The notes beneath the pieces were generated by a model. The model made no database searches. It was not told the origin of the DNA and saw only the letters and a list, made by a program, of their open reading frames with translations. A program made the translations under genes and the position numbers. Of a stretch of DNA of 64,000 nucleotides, positions 1-8,118 are shown piece by piece. The DNA comes from Pseudomonadales bacterium (lineage in GTDB: Bacteria; Pseudomonadota; Gammaproteobacteria; Pseudomonadales; UBA5518), in the NCBI GenBank assembly GCA_024234165.1, contig JACKOP010000001.1:62001-126000 (forward strand). Direction: 5' to 3'. Position 1 is the stretch's first letter. The number at the start of each line of letters is the position of its first letter.

Positions 1-438
1 ATCGCGCAACTGTTTGGTGTAGCCGGGCAGGCTGATGATGCACTGGCCATAGAGCTTGGGCCAACACGGCTGTCGTTCTGGGATTGCTCGTTGCAGCGTT
101 CATGGGTGAAGGATCGCAACGAAGCAAACCAGCTCTACACCGAAAGCAAAAGCGAAAACATGATCGACCGCATTCGTGGGGGCGCCGAGCATCCACGGCA
201 AACGGAACGCGTACCAGCGGGCGCCGTGTTTGAATTCCGGCTCAGTGTGCGTGAACTGGAAGGTGATCAGGATCTGCTGGACGATGTGCTTGCCGGGATG
301 AAACTGATGGAGCTCGACGGCATTGGCGGATCGGGTTCGCGCGGCTACGGCAAGATTCGTTTCAGCAGCCTCGAGCTGAATGGGGACAGCGTGCAGACAC
401 GCTACGACGCCTTGCAGCCATTCGGCCAGGTTGCCTGA
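1..438 (+). CDS. csm3: Type III-A effector subunit Csm3, 3' part (cut by window edge)
   Basis: The frame is open at base 1 and ends at TGA 436-438, leaving 145 residues, roughly the C-terminal 60% of a normal Csm3. Csm3 copies form the backbone of the type III-A Csm complex and cut the target RNA at regular intervals. Visible signatures are LGPTRLSFWD, NMIDRIRG, the strand RVPAGAVFEF and the glycine-rich RAMP loop GIGGSGSRGYGK close to the end. csm4 begins 15 bp downstream. The catalytic Asp of Csm3 is N-terminal and lies outside the window, so activity cannot be judged. cas10 and csm2 would be expected further left. Confidence 0.93.
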   Translation: MAQLFGVAGQADDALAIELGPTRLSFWDCSLQRSWVKDRNEANQLYTESKSENMIDRIRGGAEHPRQTERVPAGAVFEFRLSVRELEGDQDLLDDVLAGMKLMELDGIGGSGSRGYGKIRFSSLELNGDSVQTRYDALQPFGQVA

Positions 439-453
439 GTGTACGGTGACACC

Positions 454-618
454 ATGAAAATGCTGCGATGCCGACTCAGGCCGACTTCTGCGTTCGCGAC
501 ACCACTGCGTGGCGACACGTTGTTCGGCCAGATGTGCTGGGCCTTGCGTCACCGCCATGGAGGGGCAGGGCTTTCCGATTGGTTGGAAGGCGAGCCTCTT
601 GCAAAACGCATGAGGTAG
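454..618 (+). pseudogene. csm4: Csm4, N-terminal fragment, interrupted by an insertion sequence
   Basis: ATG at 454 opens a frame with the N-terminal RAMP signature of Csm4, including TPLRGDTLFGQMCWALRHR. Csm4 caps the Csm complex and holds the 5' handle of the crRNA together with Cas10. Native sequence runs for 50 codons up to GCA 601-603. Reading then enters the insertion sequence and stops at TAG 616-618. The remainder of the gene lies beyond the element at 2045-2880. Removing the element and one copy of TTGCAA rejoins the codons CTT GCA AGA AAC in frame, giving a 326-residue protein, a normal Csm4 length. The break therefore looks recent. Confidence 0.9.
599..604. repeat. Left target-site duplication of the insertion sequence (TTGCAA)
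   Basis: TTGCAA occurs here and again at 2045-2050, directly at the two points where the csm4 coding sequence is broken. Keeping one copy restores the csm4 frame exactly. Six bases is the longest duplication compatible with the sequence. The true duplication could be shorter because TTGCAA is palindromic and the element starts with A. Confidence 0.7.
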
Positions 619-2044
619 CGTGGATTTTTTGCGATGGTGCGCGGAAAGGAAGGGAGAGTGGGCGGCCATTTCTGGCATGATGCAGTTGTCAAATCCAACA
701 CCATATCGCCCACGCCATGAATGCTACCCGTCGAGACCTGATCCTGCAACGCTGGCATGTCATCCAGCACGAGGTGCTTCCCGAATTGAAGCAAGACCTC
801 GGCCAGACGACGCCGAAGCTCGAGCGATTGATCCACCTGCTGGAGTGGGTGCGGATCGAGGAATTCGTTGCCTCGTCCTGGTGCGGCGTCGGACGCCGTC
901 CACACGATCGGGCGTGGCTCGCGAATGCCTTCGTGGCCAAGGCGGCGCTGGGGTTGACCACGACTGCGGCGCTGATCGAGCGATTGATGATCGATCGGGC
1001 TCTGCGGCGGATTTGCGGATTCCCGCTGTACCGCAAGTTGCCATCGGAAGCCACGTTTTCGCGGGCCTTCGAGGAGTTTGCGACCACGAAGTTGGCCGAG
1101 CGTGTGCATGAGACGTTGATCAAGACGCATCTCGGTGATCAGCTGATCGGTCACATCAGCCGCGACGGCACGGCGATCAAGGCGCGCGAGCGACCGGTGC
1201 GCGGTACGACGGCAACGGCGACCAATTCGATGTCGGGGCATACACCGTGCACGAAACGGGGTGGGCCACGGCGTGATGAAAAGTGCACGGTGGTCACGCG
1301 CTCGCCGATCGAGCGCCAACGCGGACAGTGCCTGGCTGAGATGCTGGCGGAGATTCCGACCGCCTGTGATCGCGGCACGAAGTCCAATGCGCAGGGCTAC
1401 AAGGTCAGCTGGAACGGCTACAAGCTGCATCTCGACACCGCCGACTGTGGGGTGCCGATATCGGCGCTGCTGTCCGCGGCCTCGATGCACGACAGCCGCG
1501 CCGCGATCCCGTTGTCGCTGATCAGCGCCGAGCGCGTGACCAATCTCTACGATGTGATGGACGCCGCCTACTGCAGCCTCGATCTGCACGAGCACTGTCG
1601 TAGCCTGAACCACGTACCGCTGATCGATCACAATCCACGTGGCGGACTCAAGGAGTCGTTCGATCCGGCGGACGCCGTGCGCTACAACGAGCGCACCGTC
1701 GCCGAGCGCAGCAACGCGCGGCTCAAGGACGAGTTCGGCGGCAATCAGGTGCGCGTGCAGGGCGCCGCCAAGGTGATGAGCCATTTGATGTTCGGTGTGC
1801 TGGTGCTCAGTGCCGATCAGTTGATGCGGCTGCTCTTGTAGGTACGCTTCACCCGATCCCATCAAAGTCCTCCTCCCCACCCACGCGGGAACGGGCAGCT
1901 ATCGACTGCGCCCGACAAAACGGCTCGAATGCGTCGAAATCGATCGCTGCGATCACATTCATGGGTTCGAAAATCCCGACAAAATGCTGCTACGCATGTG
2001 GTGGGACACATCAGGCGGTTGCGCAATGAAAAACGCAAAGAGTT
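605..2044 (+). mobile_element. Insertion sequence of about 1440 bp inside csm4
   Basis: The element is defined by the two points where csm4 stops and resumes, and by the duplicated TTGCAA. It carries one transposase gene (717-1841) in the same direction as the cas operon, about 110 bp of left end and about 200 bp of right end with no gene. Read inward, both ends begin AAC followed by a T-rich stretch, but I do not see long perfect terminal inverted repeats, so family assignment from the ends is not possible. The element separates csm3 from csm5, cas6 and later genes and may have polar effects or supply a promoter. Confidence 0.82.
717..1841 (+). CDS. DDE transposase of the insertion sequence in csm4
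   Basis: This 374-residue protein should catalyse cut-and-paste movement of the element. The N-terminal helical part, with RAWLANAFVAKAALGL and LPSEATFSRAFEEFA, resembles the DUF772-type domain of IS5/IS1182-like transposases. The acidic triad can be followed: Asp in SRDGTAIKARERP, Asp in YDVMDAAYCSLDL and Glu in ERSNARLKDEFGG. The frame is intact with no internal stop, so the element may still be active. Assignment to the IS4/IS5 superfamily is by motif. The exact IS group is not resolved. Confidence 0.85.
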   Translation: MNATRRDLILQRWHVIQHEVLPELKQDLGQTTPKLERLIHLLEWVRIEEFVASSWCGVGRRPHDRAWLANAFVAKAALGLTTTAALIERLMIDRALRRICGFPLYRKLPSEATFSRAFEEFATTKLAERVHETLIKTHLGDQLIGHISRDGTAIKARERPVRGTTATATNSMSGHTPCTKRGGPRRDEKCTVVTRSPIERQRGQCLAEMLAEIPTACDRGTKSNAQGYKVSWNGYKLHLDTADCGVPISALLSAASMHDSRAAIPLSLISAERVTNLYDVMDAAYCSLDLHEHCRSLNHVPLIDHNPRGGLKESFDPADAVRYNERTVAERSNARLKDEFGGNQVRVQGAAKVMSHLMFGVLVLSADQLMRLLL

Positions 2045-2050
2045 TTGCAA
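2045..2050. repeat. Right target-site duplication of the insertion sequence (TTGCAA)
   Basis: Second copy of the hexamer at 599-604. The csm4 frame resumes here as GCA AGA AAC TCA, continuing the codons lost at 603. Confidence 0.7.
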
Positions 2051-2880
2051 GAAACTCAGGCTATACCAGCGGCGTGCCTTTCCTGGTGGTTTCTGACGCG
2101 TTTCCTGCTGGGTTCCTGCCACGTCCTTGTGTGCCGCTGGCGCAGCTGGGACTGGACCTTGAAAAACTCGAAAAACGCAAACAGATCAAGGCGCGGGTCT
2201 GGGTTCCTCTGGAATCGTTGGTCAATTCCTTGCCCGAATGGGGCAGTGCTGCTCGCACCGATAAGGAGCTCTGCGAGATCAACGGATTTGAGCGAAAGGG
2301 CGTATTGCATCAGCACAACAGCCTGAACCGGCTCACCATGACCACCGGTAAGGGAGCGGGTTTTGCGCCTTTTTCTATGCAGATGCACTGGTATGGCGAA
2401 ACGACTTCGCTCGATGTGTACCTGTTGCTCGATGAAACGCGTATTGGCATGGAAGAGATACGGATCGCTCTGGTGGATGTGGGCACGATCGGTTACGGAA
2501 AGGAAGCCAGTACCGGCGCTGGGCGCTTCGACGTTCTCGAGTGTACGAAATGGCAACCACCAACGAGTGCCAACGCTTCCAACGCCTTGCTGACATTGGG
2601 TCCATGTGCACCACAGGGCGGTAACTGGAACACCGAGCGTTGCTGGTATCGGACGTTTGTTCGCTTCGGCAGGCACGGTGATGTGGGTGTGCATGGCAAT
2701 GCGTTCAAGAACCCGGTGCTGCTCGCAGATACGGCAGCAATCATGACTCCCGCTGACGGTTCGCTGCCGTTGTGGATCGGGCGTGGCCTGGGCGGGGTTT
2801 CGCATAATCTGCCGGCTACGGTGCAGCAGGGTTATGCCCCGGTGTTTCCGGTTCAGCTCGGGGAGCAGGAGGCGGCATGA
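2045..2880 (+). pseudogene. csm4: Csm4, C-terminal fragment beyond the insertion sequence
   Basis: About 276 residues of Csm4 continue from AGA 2050-2052 to TGA 2878-2880. Csm4 signatures are VPFLVVSDAFPAGFLPRP early, KGVLHQHNSLNRLTM in the middle and the RAMP glycine loop in VGTIGYGKEASTGAGRF. The open frame extends left into the insertion sequence to an ATG at 1984, so an N-truncated protein of 298 residues could be made with about 22 foreign residues at its start. It would lack the first RAMP strand and helix. The stop overlaps the csm5 start (ATGA), as in an intact operon. I call it a pseudogene, but residual function is not excluded. Confidence 0.88.
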
Positions 2881-4529
2881 CAACTTCCTGGATGACAAAT
2901 GAAACTTTGAATGTTTCGACCCTGGGGCCATTGCACCTCGGTTGTGGAGAGGACTATCTGCCAACGGCGTATGTGATGGATGAGAATTATCTGTACGCAA
3001 TTCCCGAGCTACGTTTACCGGCTGTGCTTGGAAAGCAGGCGATGGCCGAACTCGCCAAGGCCGCAATGGACGGTGGTGATGACGGTCTTCGCCGGATACA
3101 GGCTCGAATCGAGCGGGAAAAGGCGCGTCTGATTCCCTACGCAACGCATCGTGTTGTGGTACCGCAGGCGATCTTTCAACACTACAACACTCGCGTGGGG
3201 CAGGTGGCGCAGCGCGAACAGGACGGCAAGTCGGTGATAAACCGCCTGGCAATACAGCGTACCGCCCGCAATCCCATCGACCAGCGCGTGTTGCTTGCTG
3301 GCTGCGCCGTCAAAGGTGCCATTCGTACCGCCGTGCTCGACGCGCTCAATGCTGGGCACAAGGCGCCGCCCCCATCACGCGAGCTTCGTCCAGTTGAGCG
3401 TTTCGACAAGTTACAGAAGAAATTACTCGATTTCCGGGAGGTCAACGAAGATCCCTTTCGTTTGCTGAAACTCTCTGATGCTTACTATGCACACGCTGAT
3501 GACCTGTTATCGGCAGAAATTCGGGTGGCGGTCAGCGTGAAACGCAAGCCGGTCGCAGGCCGCAGCGCTGCGACGATCAACACCTTCCTCGAATGTGTTG
3601 CACCGTGGCGCAGCCGATGTTTCGAATTGACGGTGAGTCTGCACGACCGCGAGCTTGCAGAGAACGATTCACGCCGCAAGGAAAGGACCGGAAAGCCGTT
3701 CAACTTGCCTAAAGATCTCGATGGCTTTTTCGATCGCTGCAACGCCTATTACCTGCCGAAGCTGCGCCAGGAACTCATCGAGCTGGGAGAGCACGGATAT
3801 TTCGAACCCGAGAGCGGTGGAATACATTGGGTGAAGGAGCTTCAGAACCTTCTTGCGGGTGAACTTGGCGGTGCTCTCAAGAGCGGACAGGCTTTTCTGC
3901 TGCGTCTTGGAAAACACAGCGGCGCCGAAGACAAGACCCTGAATGGTGCCCGAGAAATTACCATTCGCGGCAAGAAGGGCGCAACGGATCAGATACGGGA
4001 GCGCACGAACGAAGTCAGGCTGGCGGCATTGCGCCAGAATGCCAACAGTGGGGTGTTGCCATTCGGCTGGGTTGTCGTCGAACGCCCCGGAACGCGGTTG
4101 CTACAGACGCATGCATTCCTGCGCCGCATGGCAGATCCGGCATATCAGCAGCTCGACCGGCTGCGTGAGTTGGACACAAAAGCCGTGGCTGCCCGCGAAC
4201 AAGCTGAAATCAAGGAACGAGAGCGAATTGAGAGAGAAGAACAGGTCAGACTTGAGGCAAAAGCGAAAGAAGAGCGGCTGAAATCTCTTAGCGACAATGG
4301 GCGCGCGGTCGAAACACTGCGTCAGCGCATGGAGGCGGGCGAAGGCAAGGGGCTGGGTGCGGGCTGCACGCTTGCGTCCGACCTGAACAGGACGATCGAA
4401 AATGCCAGTGCATGGGATGCACAGGATCGCTCTGCACTACGCGAGCTGGCAGTTACCCTCTACACGCACCTTGGGATCGATCCGAAGCGCAATGACAAGG
4501 CACGCAAACGCCTGAGAACCCTTGAATGA
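2877..4529 (+). CDS. csm5: Type III-A effector subunit Csm5, with long C-terminal extension
   Basis: Csm5 sits at the 3' end of the crRNA in the Csm complex and helps recruit nucleases for crRNA trimming. The N terminus TLGPLHLGCGEDYLPT and the motif VLLAGCAVKGAIRTAVL are typical of Csm5. At 550 residues it is longer than usual Csm5 proteins (about 350-400). The extra length is mainly C-terminal: a charged probable coiled coil from about residue 425 (AEIKERERIEREEQVRLEAK) and a small helical end domain of about 80 residues. The start overlaps the csm4 stop by ATGA and the stop overlaps the cas6 start by ATGA, so translation is coupled. Confidence 0.9.
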   Translation: MTTSWMTNETLNVSTLGPLHLGCGEDYLPTAYVMDENYLYAIPELRLPAVLGKQAMAELAKAAMDGGDDGLRRIQARIEREKARLIPYATHRVVVPQAIFQHYNTRVGQVAQREQDGKSVINRLAIQRTARNPIDQRVLLAGCAVKGAIRTAVLDALNAGHKAPPPSRELRPVERFDKLQKKLLDFREVNEDPFRLLKLSDAYYAHADDLLSAEIRVAVSVKRKPVAGRSAATINTFLECVAPWRSRCFELTVSLHDRELAENDSRRKERTGKPFNLPKDLDGFFDRCNAYYLPKLRQELIELGEHGYFEPESGGIHWVKELQNLLAGELGGALKSGQAFLLRLGKHSGAEDKTLNGAREITIRGKKGATDQIRERTNEVRLAALRQNANSGVLPFGWVVVERPGTRLLQTHAFLRRMADPAYQQLDRLRELDTKAVAAREQAEIKERERIEREEQVRLEAKAKEERLKSLSDNGRAVETLRQRMEAGEGKGLGAGCTLASDLNRTIENASAWDAQDRSALRELAVTLYTHLGIDPKRNDKARKRLRTLE

Positions 4530-5530
4530 ACCTCACCGAATTCCCCGTCGCACGTTATCGCCTGGAGTGTGTGGCCGAAACGCAACACCGGTTGCCGTTC
4601 TACAGCGGTTCGATGCTGCGTGGCGTCTTCGGCCACGCGCTGCGCCGTACCGTCTGCATGACAGGGCAGCGTGAGTGCACCGGTTGTCCACTGGTGGCCA
4701 CTTGCCCCTACACGCAGGTATTCGAGCCGACCGCGGCGCCTGACGTGCCACGTCATGCGACGCTGGTGCCTTATGTCGTCGAGCCGCCACCACTGGGTCG
4801 TGCAGTGGTCGAAGCGGGTGAGCATTTTCAATTTCACATGGTGCTCTTTGGCGCAGCACTCGGACAGTTGCCGTTGGTGATCTTTGCCTGGCAGCGTGCG
4901 CTCTCACGTGGCGTGAGCCGCCAGCGCAGCCAGTCGCAGCTGCTGCGTGTCGTACTCGAGGATCCGGTTGACGGAGATCTGACCGTGTATGGAGATGGGC
5001 TGGCGCGCGTGCTCGATCATTCACAGTGCGTGCAGATACCGTCTGTGTTGCCAGCGAGCAGCGAACTGAGCCTGGTGTTCAGCACCCCGACGCGACTGCA
5101 GCATCGGGGTGAACCGGTTCGTCCGTCGGGTTTTCGTGCGCGCGACCTTCTGGAAACACTGGCAAGACGGATTCAAAGGGCAGGACAGTTCGCCGGGTTG
5201 AGTGATGGCTTGCCAGATCCGCACCAGATTGGCAGAGCCGCTGATGAAGTGACGGTCGAGCACACGCTGCACTGGACCGACTGGCAGCGCTGGTCTTCGC
5301 GCCAACGTCAGGAAATGCACCTTGGTGGACTGACCGGCGAGTGCGTGTTGCGCGGCGACCTCGCACCGTTTGCCAAACTGCTCTACCTCGGGCAGTGGCT
5401 GCACCTGGGCAAGAACACGACGTTCGGCATGGGGCGGTACGAATGGATGGCCGAAGGCGTCGAAAGCCGGTATGAACCACCGAATGCAGAACCTGCAGGC
5501 TCGCACATCCGTGCGTTGCAGCACTTGTAA
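4526..5530 (+). CDS. cas6: CRISPR RNA endonuclease Cas6
   Basis: Cas6 cuts the long array transcript within each repeat to give crRNAs carrying an 8 nt 5' handle. The 334-residue protein has the N-terminal motif LPFYSGSMLRGVFGHALRR, a cysteine group ECTGCPLVATCPYTQVFEP seen in this Cas6 family, and the C-terminal glycine-rich RNA-binding loop GKNTTFGMGRYEW. The start overlaps the csm5 stop by ATGA. The catalytic residue cannot be fixed from sequence alone in this divergent family. The repeat at 9412-11262 ends ATTAAGAC, the expected handle. Confidence 0.88.
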   Translation: MNLTEFPVARYRLECVAETQHRLPFYSGSMLRGVFGHALRRTVCMTGQRECTGCPLVATCPYTQVFEPTAAPDVPRHATLVPYVVEPPPLGRAVVEAGEHFQFHMVLFGAALGQLPLVIFAWQRALSRGVSRQRSQSQLLRVVLEDPVDGDLTVYGDGLARVLDHSQCVQIPSVLPASSELSLVFSTPTRLQHRGEPVRPSGFRARDLLETLARRIQRAGQFAGLSDGLPDPHQIGRAADEVTVEHTLHWTDWQRWSSRQRQEMHLGGLTGECVLRGDLAPFAKLLYLGQWLHLGKNTTFGMGRYEWMAEGVESRYEPPNAEPAGSHIRALQHL

Positions 5531-5560
5531 CCCATCGTGTCGGATTCAACGGGAATCCAC

Positions 5561-6733
5561 ATGATGCGCATTGAGGGTGAATTTCCACGCCGAATACTCC
5601 TGTGCGCCTGCGGCATAACCCCGCAGGTGGTAACGGAAAGCCTGTACTGCCTGCGTGTCGCTGCCGAAGAGCGTTTTGCAGTCAACGAAGTGCATATCGT
5701 CACCACGGCCAGGGGGCGCGAGGTGGCAGAGGCGTCGCTATTGGTGGCGGGGCATTTCGCACAGCTTTGCAGGGATTACGACTTTGAAGATATCCGTTTC
5801 GATGCGTCACACATCGAAGTGATTCGTGATCCACTGGGTGGCGAACTCGATGATATTCGTAGCCCCGAAGAAAATGCGGCAGCGGCAGATTGCATCACGG
5901 AACTGATACGCCGCCTGAGCGGTGACGAAAGTGCCGCCTTGCACGTTTCCCTGGCCGGTGGGCGCAAGACGATGAGCTATTACGCTGGCTACGCTCTATC
6001 GCTTTTTGGTCGTCCTCAGGATCGACTCTCGCATGTACTGGTGAAGGAAGAATACGAAGCAGAGCCGGAGTTTTTCTATCCGACGCCGGATTCGCGTGCG
6101 ATACGCTCCAGGAGCGGTAGGCACCTCGATGCTTCGCGTGCCACGCTCACCCTGGCGAACATACCGTTCGTGCGTCTGCGTGATACGCTGCCTGCGCATA
6201 TCCTGTCGCAACAAACCAGTTTCAATGAGGCAGTGCGCCGTTCCAACCTGGATCAGGCCCCCGAATCCGTGGTGCTGAATTTGCACCAGCGCACTCTGCA
6301 TGTGGCGGGAGAACTCGTGCCGCTGTCGGTGAAGGAACTTGCCTTCTACAGCGCTTTTGCGCGGGAATGCCAGGAAGATGATGCCGACTTCGAGGGCGGT
6401 GAGTGCAATATGCAGCTCACGCGAGCAATCGTTGAGGAACTGGTCAAAATCCTGTGCGGTTGCGAACCGGATGACAGTCTGGATGCGCTGTTCGATATGC
6501 TCGAAGATACGGAACTGGACCCACGCACCTTGCAGGCGTTGCGAGCAGGTATTGGCGTTCTTTACCTGCGGCCGATCCTGGCCGTCATTCGCGGCAAACT
6601 GGTAGAGGCGATTGGCGAACGTCTTGCGACGCGCTATGAAGTGGCTCTGCGCGCTCGTGTGGGAACAGGTTCACAAAAAATCCCGCTGTACGGTTTGCGT
6701 TTGCCTGCAGGTGCCATTCGTTTTATTTCGTGA
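5561..6733 (+). CDS. CARF-domain type III accessory protein, NE0113/TIGR02584-like
   Basis: The N-terminal half has the two signatures of the family named after Nitrosomonas NE0113, annotated as Csm6-type or ring-nuclease CARF proteins: LLCACGITPQVVTESLY and SLAGGRKTMSYYAGYALSLF. CARF domains bind, and in some members cleave, the cyclic oligoadenylate made by Cas10. The C-terminal part of about 180 residues begins with a wing-helix-like stretch (PLSVKELAFYSAFAREC) and has no obvious HEPN RNase motif, so an RNase role is not supported. ATG 5561 is preferred to GTG 5537 because GGGAA precedes it at suitable distance. Whether it is an effector or a signal-degrading enzyme is open. Confidence 0.75.
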   Translation: MMRIEGEFPRRILLCACGITPQVVTESLYCLRVAAEERFAVNEVHIVTTARGREVAEASLLVAGHFAQLCRDYDFEDIRFDASHIEVIRDPLGGELDDIRSPEENAAAADCITELIRRLSGDESAALHVSLAGGRKTMSYYAGYALSLFGRPQDRLSHVLVKEEYEAEPEFFYPTPDSRAIRSRSGRHLDASRATLTLANIPFVRLRDTLPAHILSQQTSFNEAVRRSNLDQAPESVVLNLHQRTLHVAGELVPLSVKELAFYSAFARECQEDDADFEGGECNMQLTRAIVEELVKILCGCEPDDSLDALFDMLEDTELDPRTLQALRAGIGVLYLRPILAVIRGKLVEAIGERLATRYEVALRARVGTGSQKIPLYGLRLPAGAIRFIS

Positions 6734-6846
6734 TTGTGCACACTGGTACGACACCAGTCCTTGCGTTGAAAACTTCCCAATATTGAGAAACGTGTACGCT
6801 TCATGTTTGCGGGTACGGTCTTTCCCGAGGACGTGAGGGCAAGAAC

Positions 6847-7131
6847 ATGACCCACCGCAGATTGTTTCTGGTTGCCTACGACGTGCGCCATCCCGGAAGG
6901 TTGCAGCGGACTTTGCGTGTCGTGAAGGACTACGCCTGTGGCGGCCAGAAGTCTGCGTATGAATGCTATCTCACGGATGCCGAGCGCAGCCGTATGTTGC
7001 TGCGCGTTGAATTCGAACTCGATCTGAACGAAGACCGCTTCATGGTAGTGCCCCTGCGCGCAGGTGGAGCCGTTCATTGTCTGGGAACGGCGGTTCCCGC
7101 GCGTGATGCCGGTTTTGTCTATATCGGGTGA
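6847..7131 (+). CDS. cas2: Cas2, first copy
   Basis: This 94-residue protein has the Cas2 ferredoxin-fold start FLVAYDVRHPGRLQRTL, with the conserved Asp at residue 12, and the helix GGQKSAYECYL. Cas2 bridges two Cas1 dimers in the complex that captures new spacers. A 113 bp gap separates it from the CARF gene, enough for its own promoter. cas1 follows closely (start 7143). A second, quite different Cas2 is encoded at 8910, so the block contains two. Confidence 0.9.
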   Translation: MTHRRLFLVAYDVRHPGRLQRTLRVVKDYACGGQKSAYECYLTDAERSRMLLRVEFELDLNEDRFMVVPLRAGGAVHCLGTAVPARDAGFVYIG

Positions 7132-7142
7132 GGGAAGTGACC

Positions 7143-8114
7143 ATGGAAAGCCTGTTCATCGATCGGCGTGGCGTAAGTCTGGATGTGGAGGGCCAGGTGC
7201 TGCTGGTTCGACATCCGGACGAACGGAAACCGGCGAGTTTTCCGCTGCAGAATGTCGAGCGCGTGGTGATCGCGAGCAAGGCGCAACTGTCCAGCTCGGT
7301 AATCCAGGCCTGTACCCGTGCGGGTGTTTCCCTGCTTTTGCTGAATCCGCGTGCAATAGACCTTTGTGCAGTCACCATGCCCTGGCGTCACGGCAACGCA
7401 GCGCGCCGGGTTGCCCAGTATCGTTTGAACGGGACTGCCGAGTTCTGTCTCGATGCCAGCCGCGCTCTGGTTCGTTCGAAATTGTTGTCCCAGATCCGTA
7501 CCCTGCGGCGCATGTTGCGTCATTACCCGGGGCAGCGTTTCGTCATTACGCGTGCGCAGGAACGCATTGGCGACTCGATACCTCGTGCGCTTCAAGCAAC
7601 AGACATCTCAACGCTGCGTGGTATCGAAGGTGCTGCCGCACGCAGCTATTTTCTGGCTTTGTCCAGTTGTACGCCTACAGGGCTGAATTTCAGCGGACGC
7701 AATCGACGCCCACCCCGCGACCCCGTCAACGCGACCCTGTCATTGAGTTACGTGATTCTGCACGCTGATGCGGTAAGGGCCTTGTGTGCTGCGGGTCTCG
7801 ATCCGATGCTCGGCTTCTTTCACGAACTGAGCTACAACCGCGAGTCGCTTGCCTGCGATCTGGTCGAACTGTTCCGCACTCACGTGGATTACTGGGCACT
7901 TGGCCTTTTTCGTCGACAAGTGCTGCGGGTCGAACATTTTTCACACCCGAATGATGGCACACGGGATGTTGCCTGCCTGATGGGCAAGGCAGGCCGAGCC
8001 AATTACTACCCCGAGTGGGACCGAATGGCGCGTGGTTGGCGGCTGTCGATGAGAAAGATCGCAACTCGCTGGGCTCGCACCGTGCTTCCTGCCAACGAAC
8101 AGCGGGAGGAATAG
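7143..8114 (+). CDS. cas1: Cas1 integrase, catalytically complete
   Basis: Cas1 is the metal-dependent integrase that joins new spacers to the leader end of the array. This 323-residue protein has the N-terminal beta domain followed by the helical catalytic domain. The expected ligands are visible: Glu162 in GIEGAAARSYF, His227 in LGFFHELSYNRESL and Asp239/Glu242 in LACDLVELFR. ATG 7143 is chosen because GAGGGAAG lies just upstream; an earlier GTG at 7128 has no such site. It sits between a normal Cas2 and a Cas1-like protein without these residues. Confidence 0.93.
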   Translation: MESLFIDRRGVSLDVEGQVLLVRHPDERKPASFPLQNVERVVIASKAQLSSSVIQACTRAGVSLLLLNPRAIDLCAVTMPWRHGNAARRVAQYRLNGTAEFCLDASRALVRSKLLSQIRTLRRMLRHYPGQRFVITRAQERIGDSIPRALQATDISTLRGIEGAAARSYFLALSSCTPTGLNFSGRNRRPPRDPVNATLSLSYVILHADAVRALCAAGLDPMLGFFHELSYNRESLACDLVELFRTHVDYWALGLFRRQVLRVEHFSHPNDGTRDVACLMGKAGRANYYPEWDRMARGWRLSMRKIATRWARTVLPANEQREE

Positions 8115-8118
8115 CAGG

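Noticed and set aside
5561..6733. RDTLPAH in the CARF protein as a HEPN RNase motif
   Set aside because: It lies right after the CARF core and no second HEPN helix pattern surrounds it; probably coincidental.
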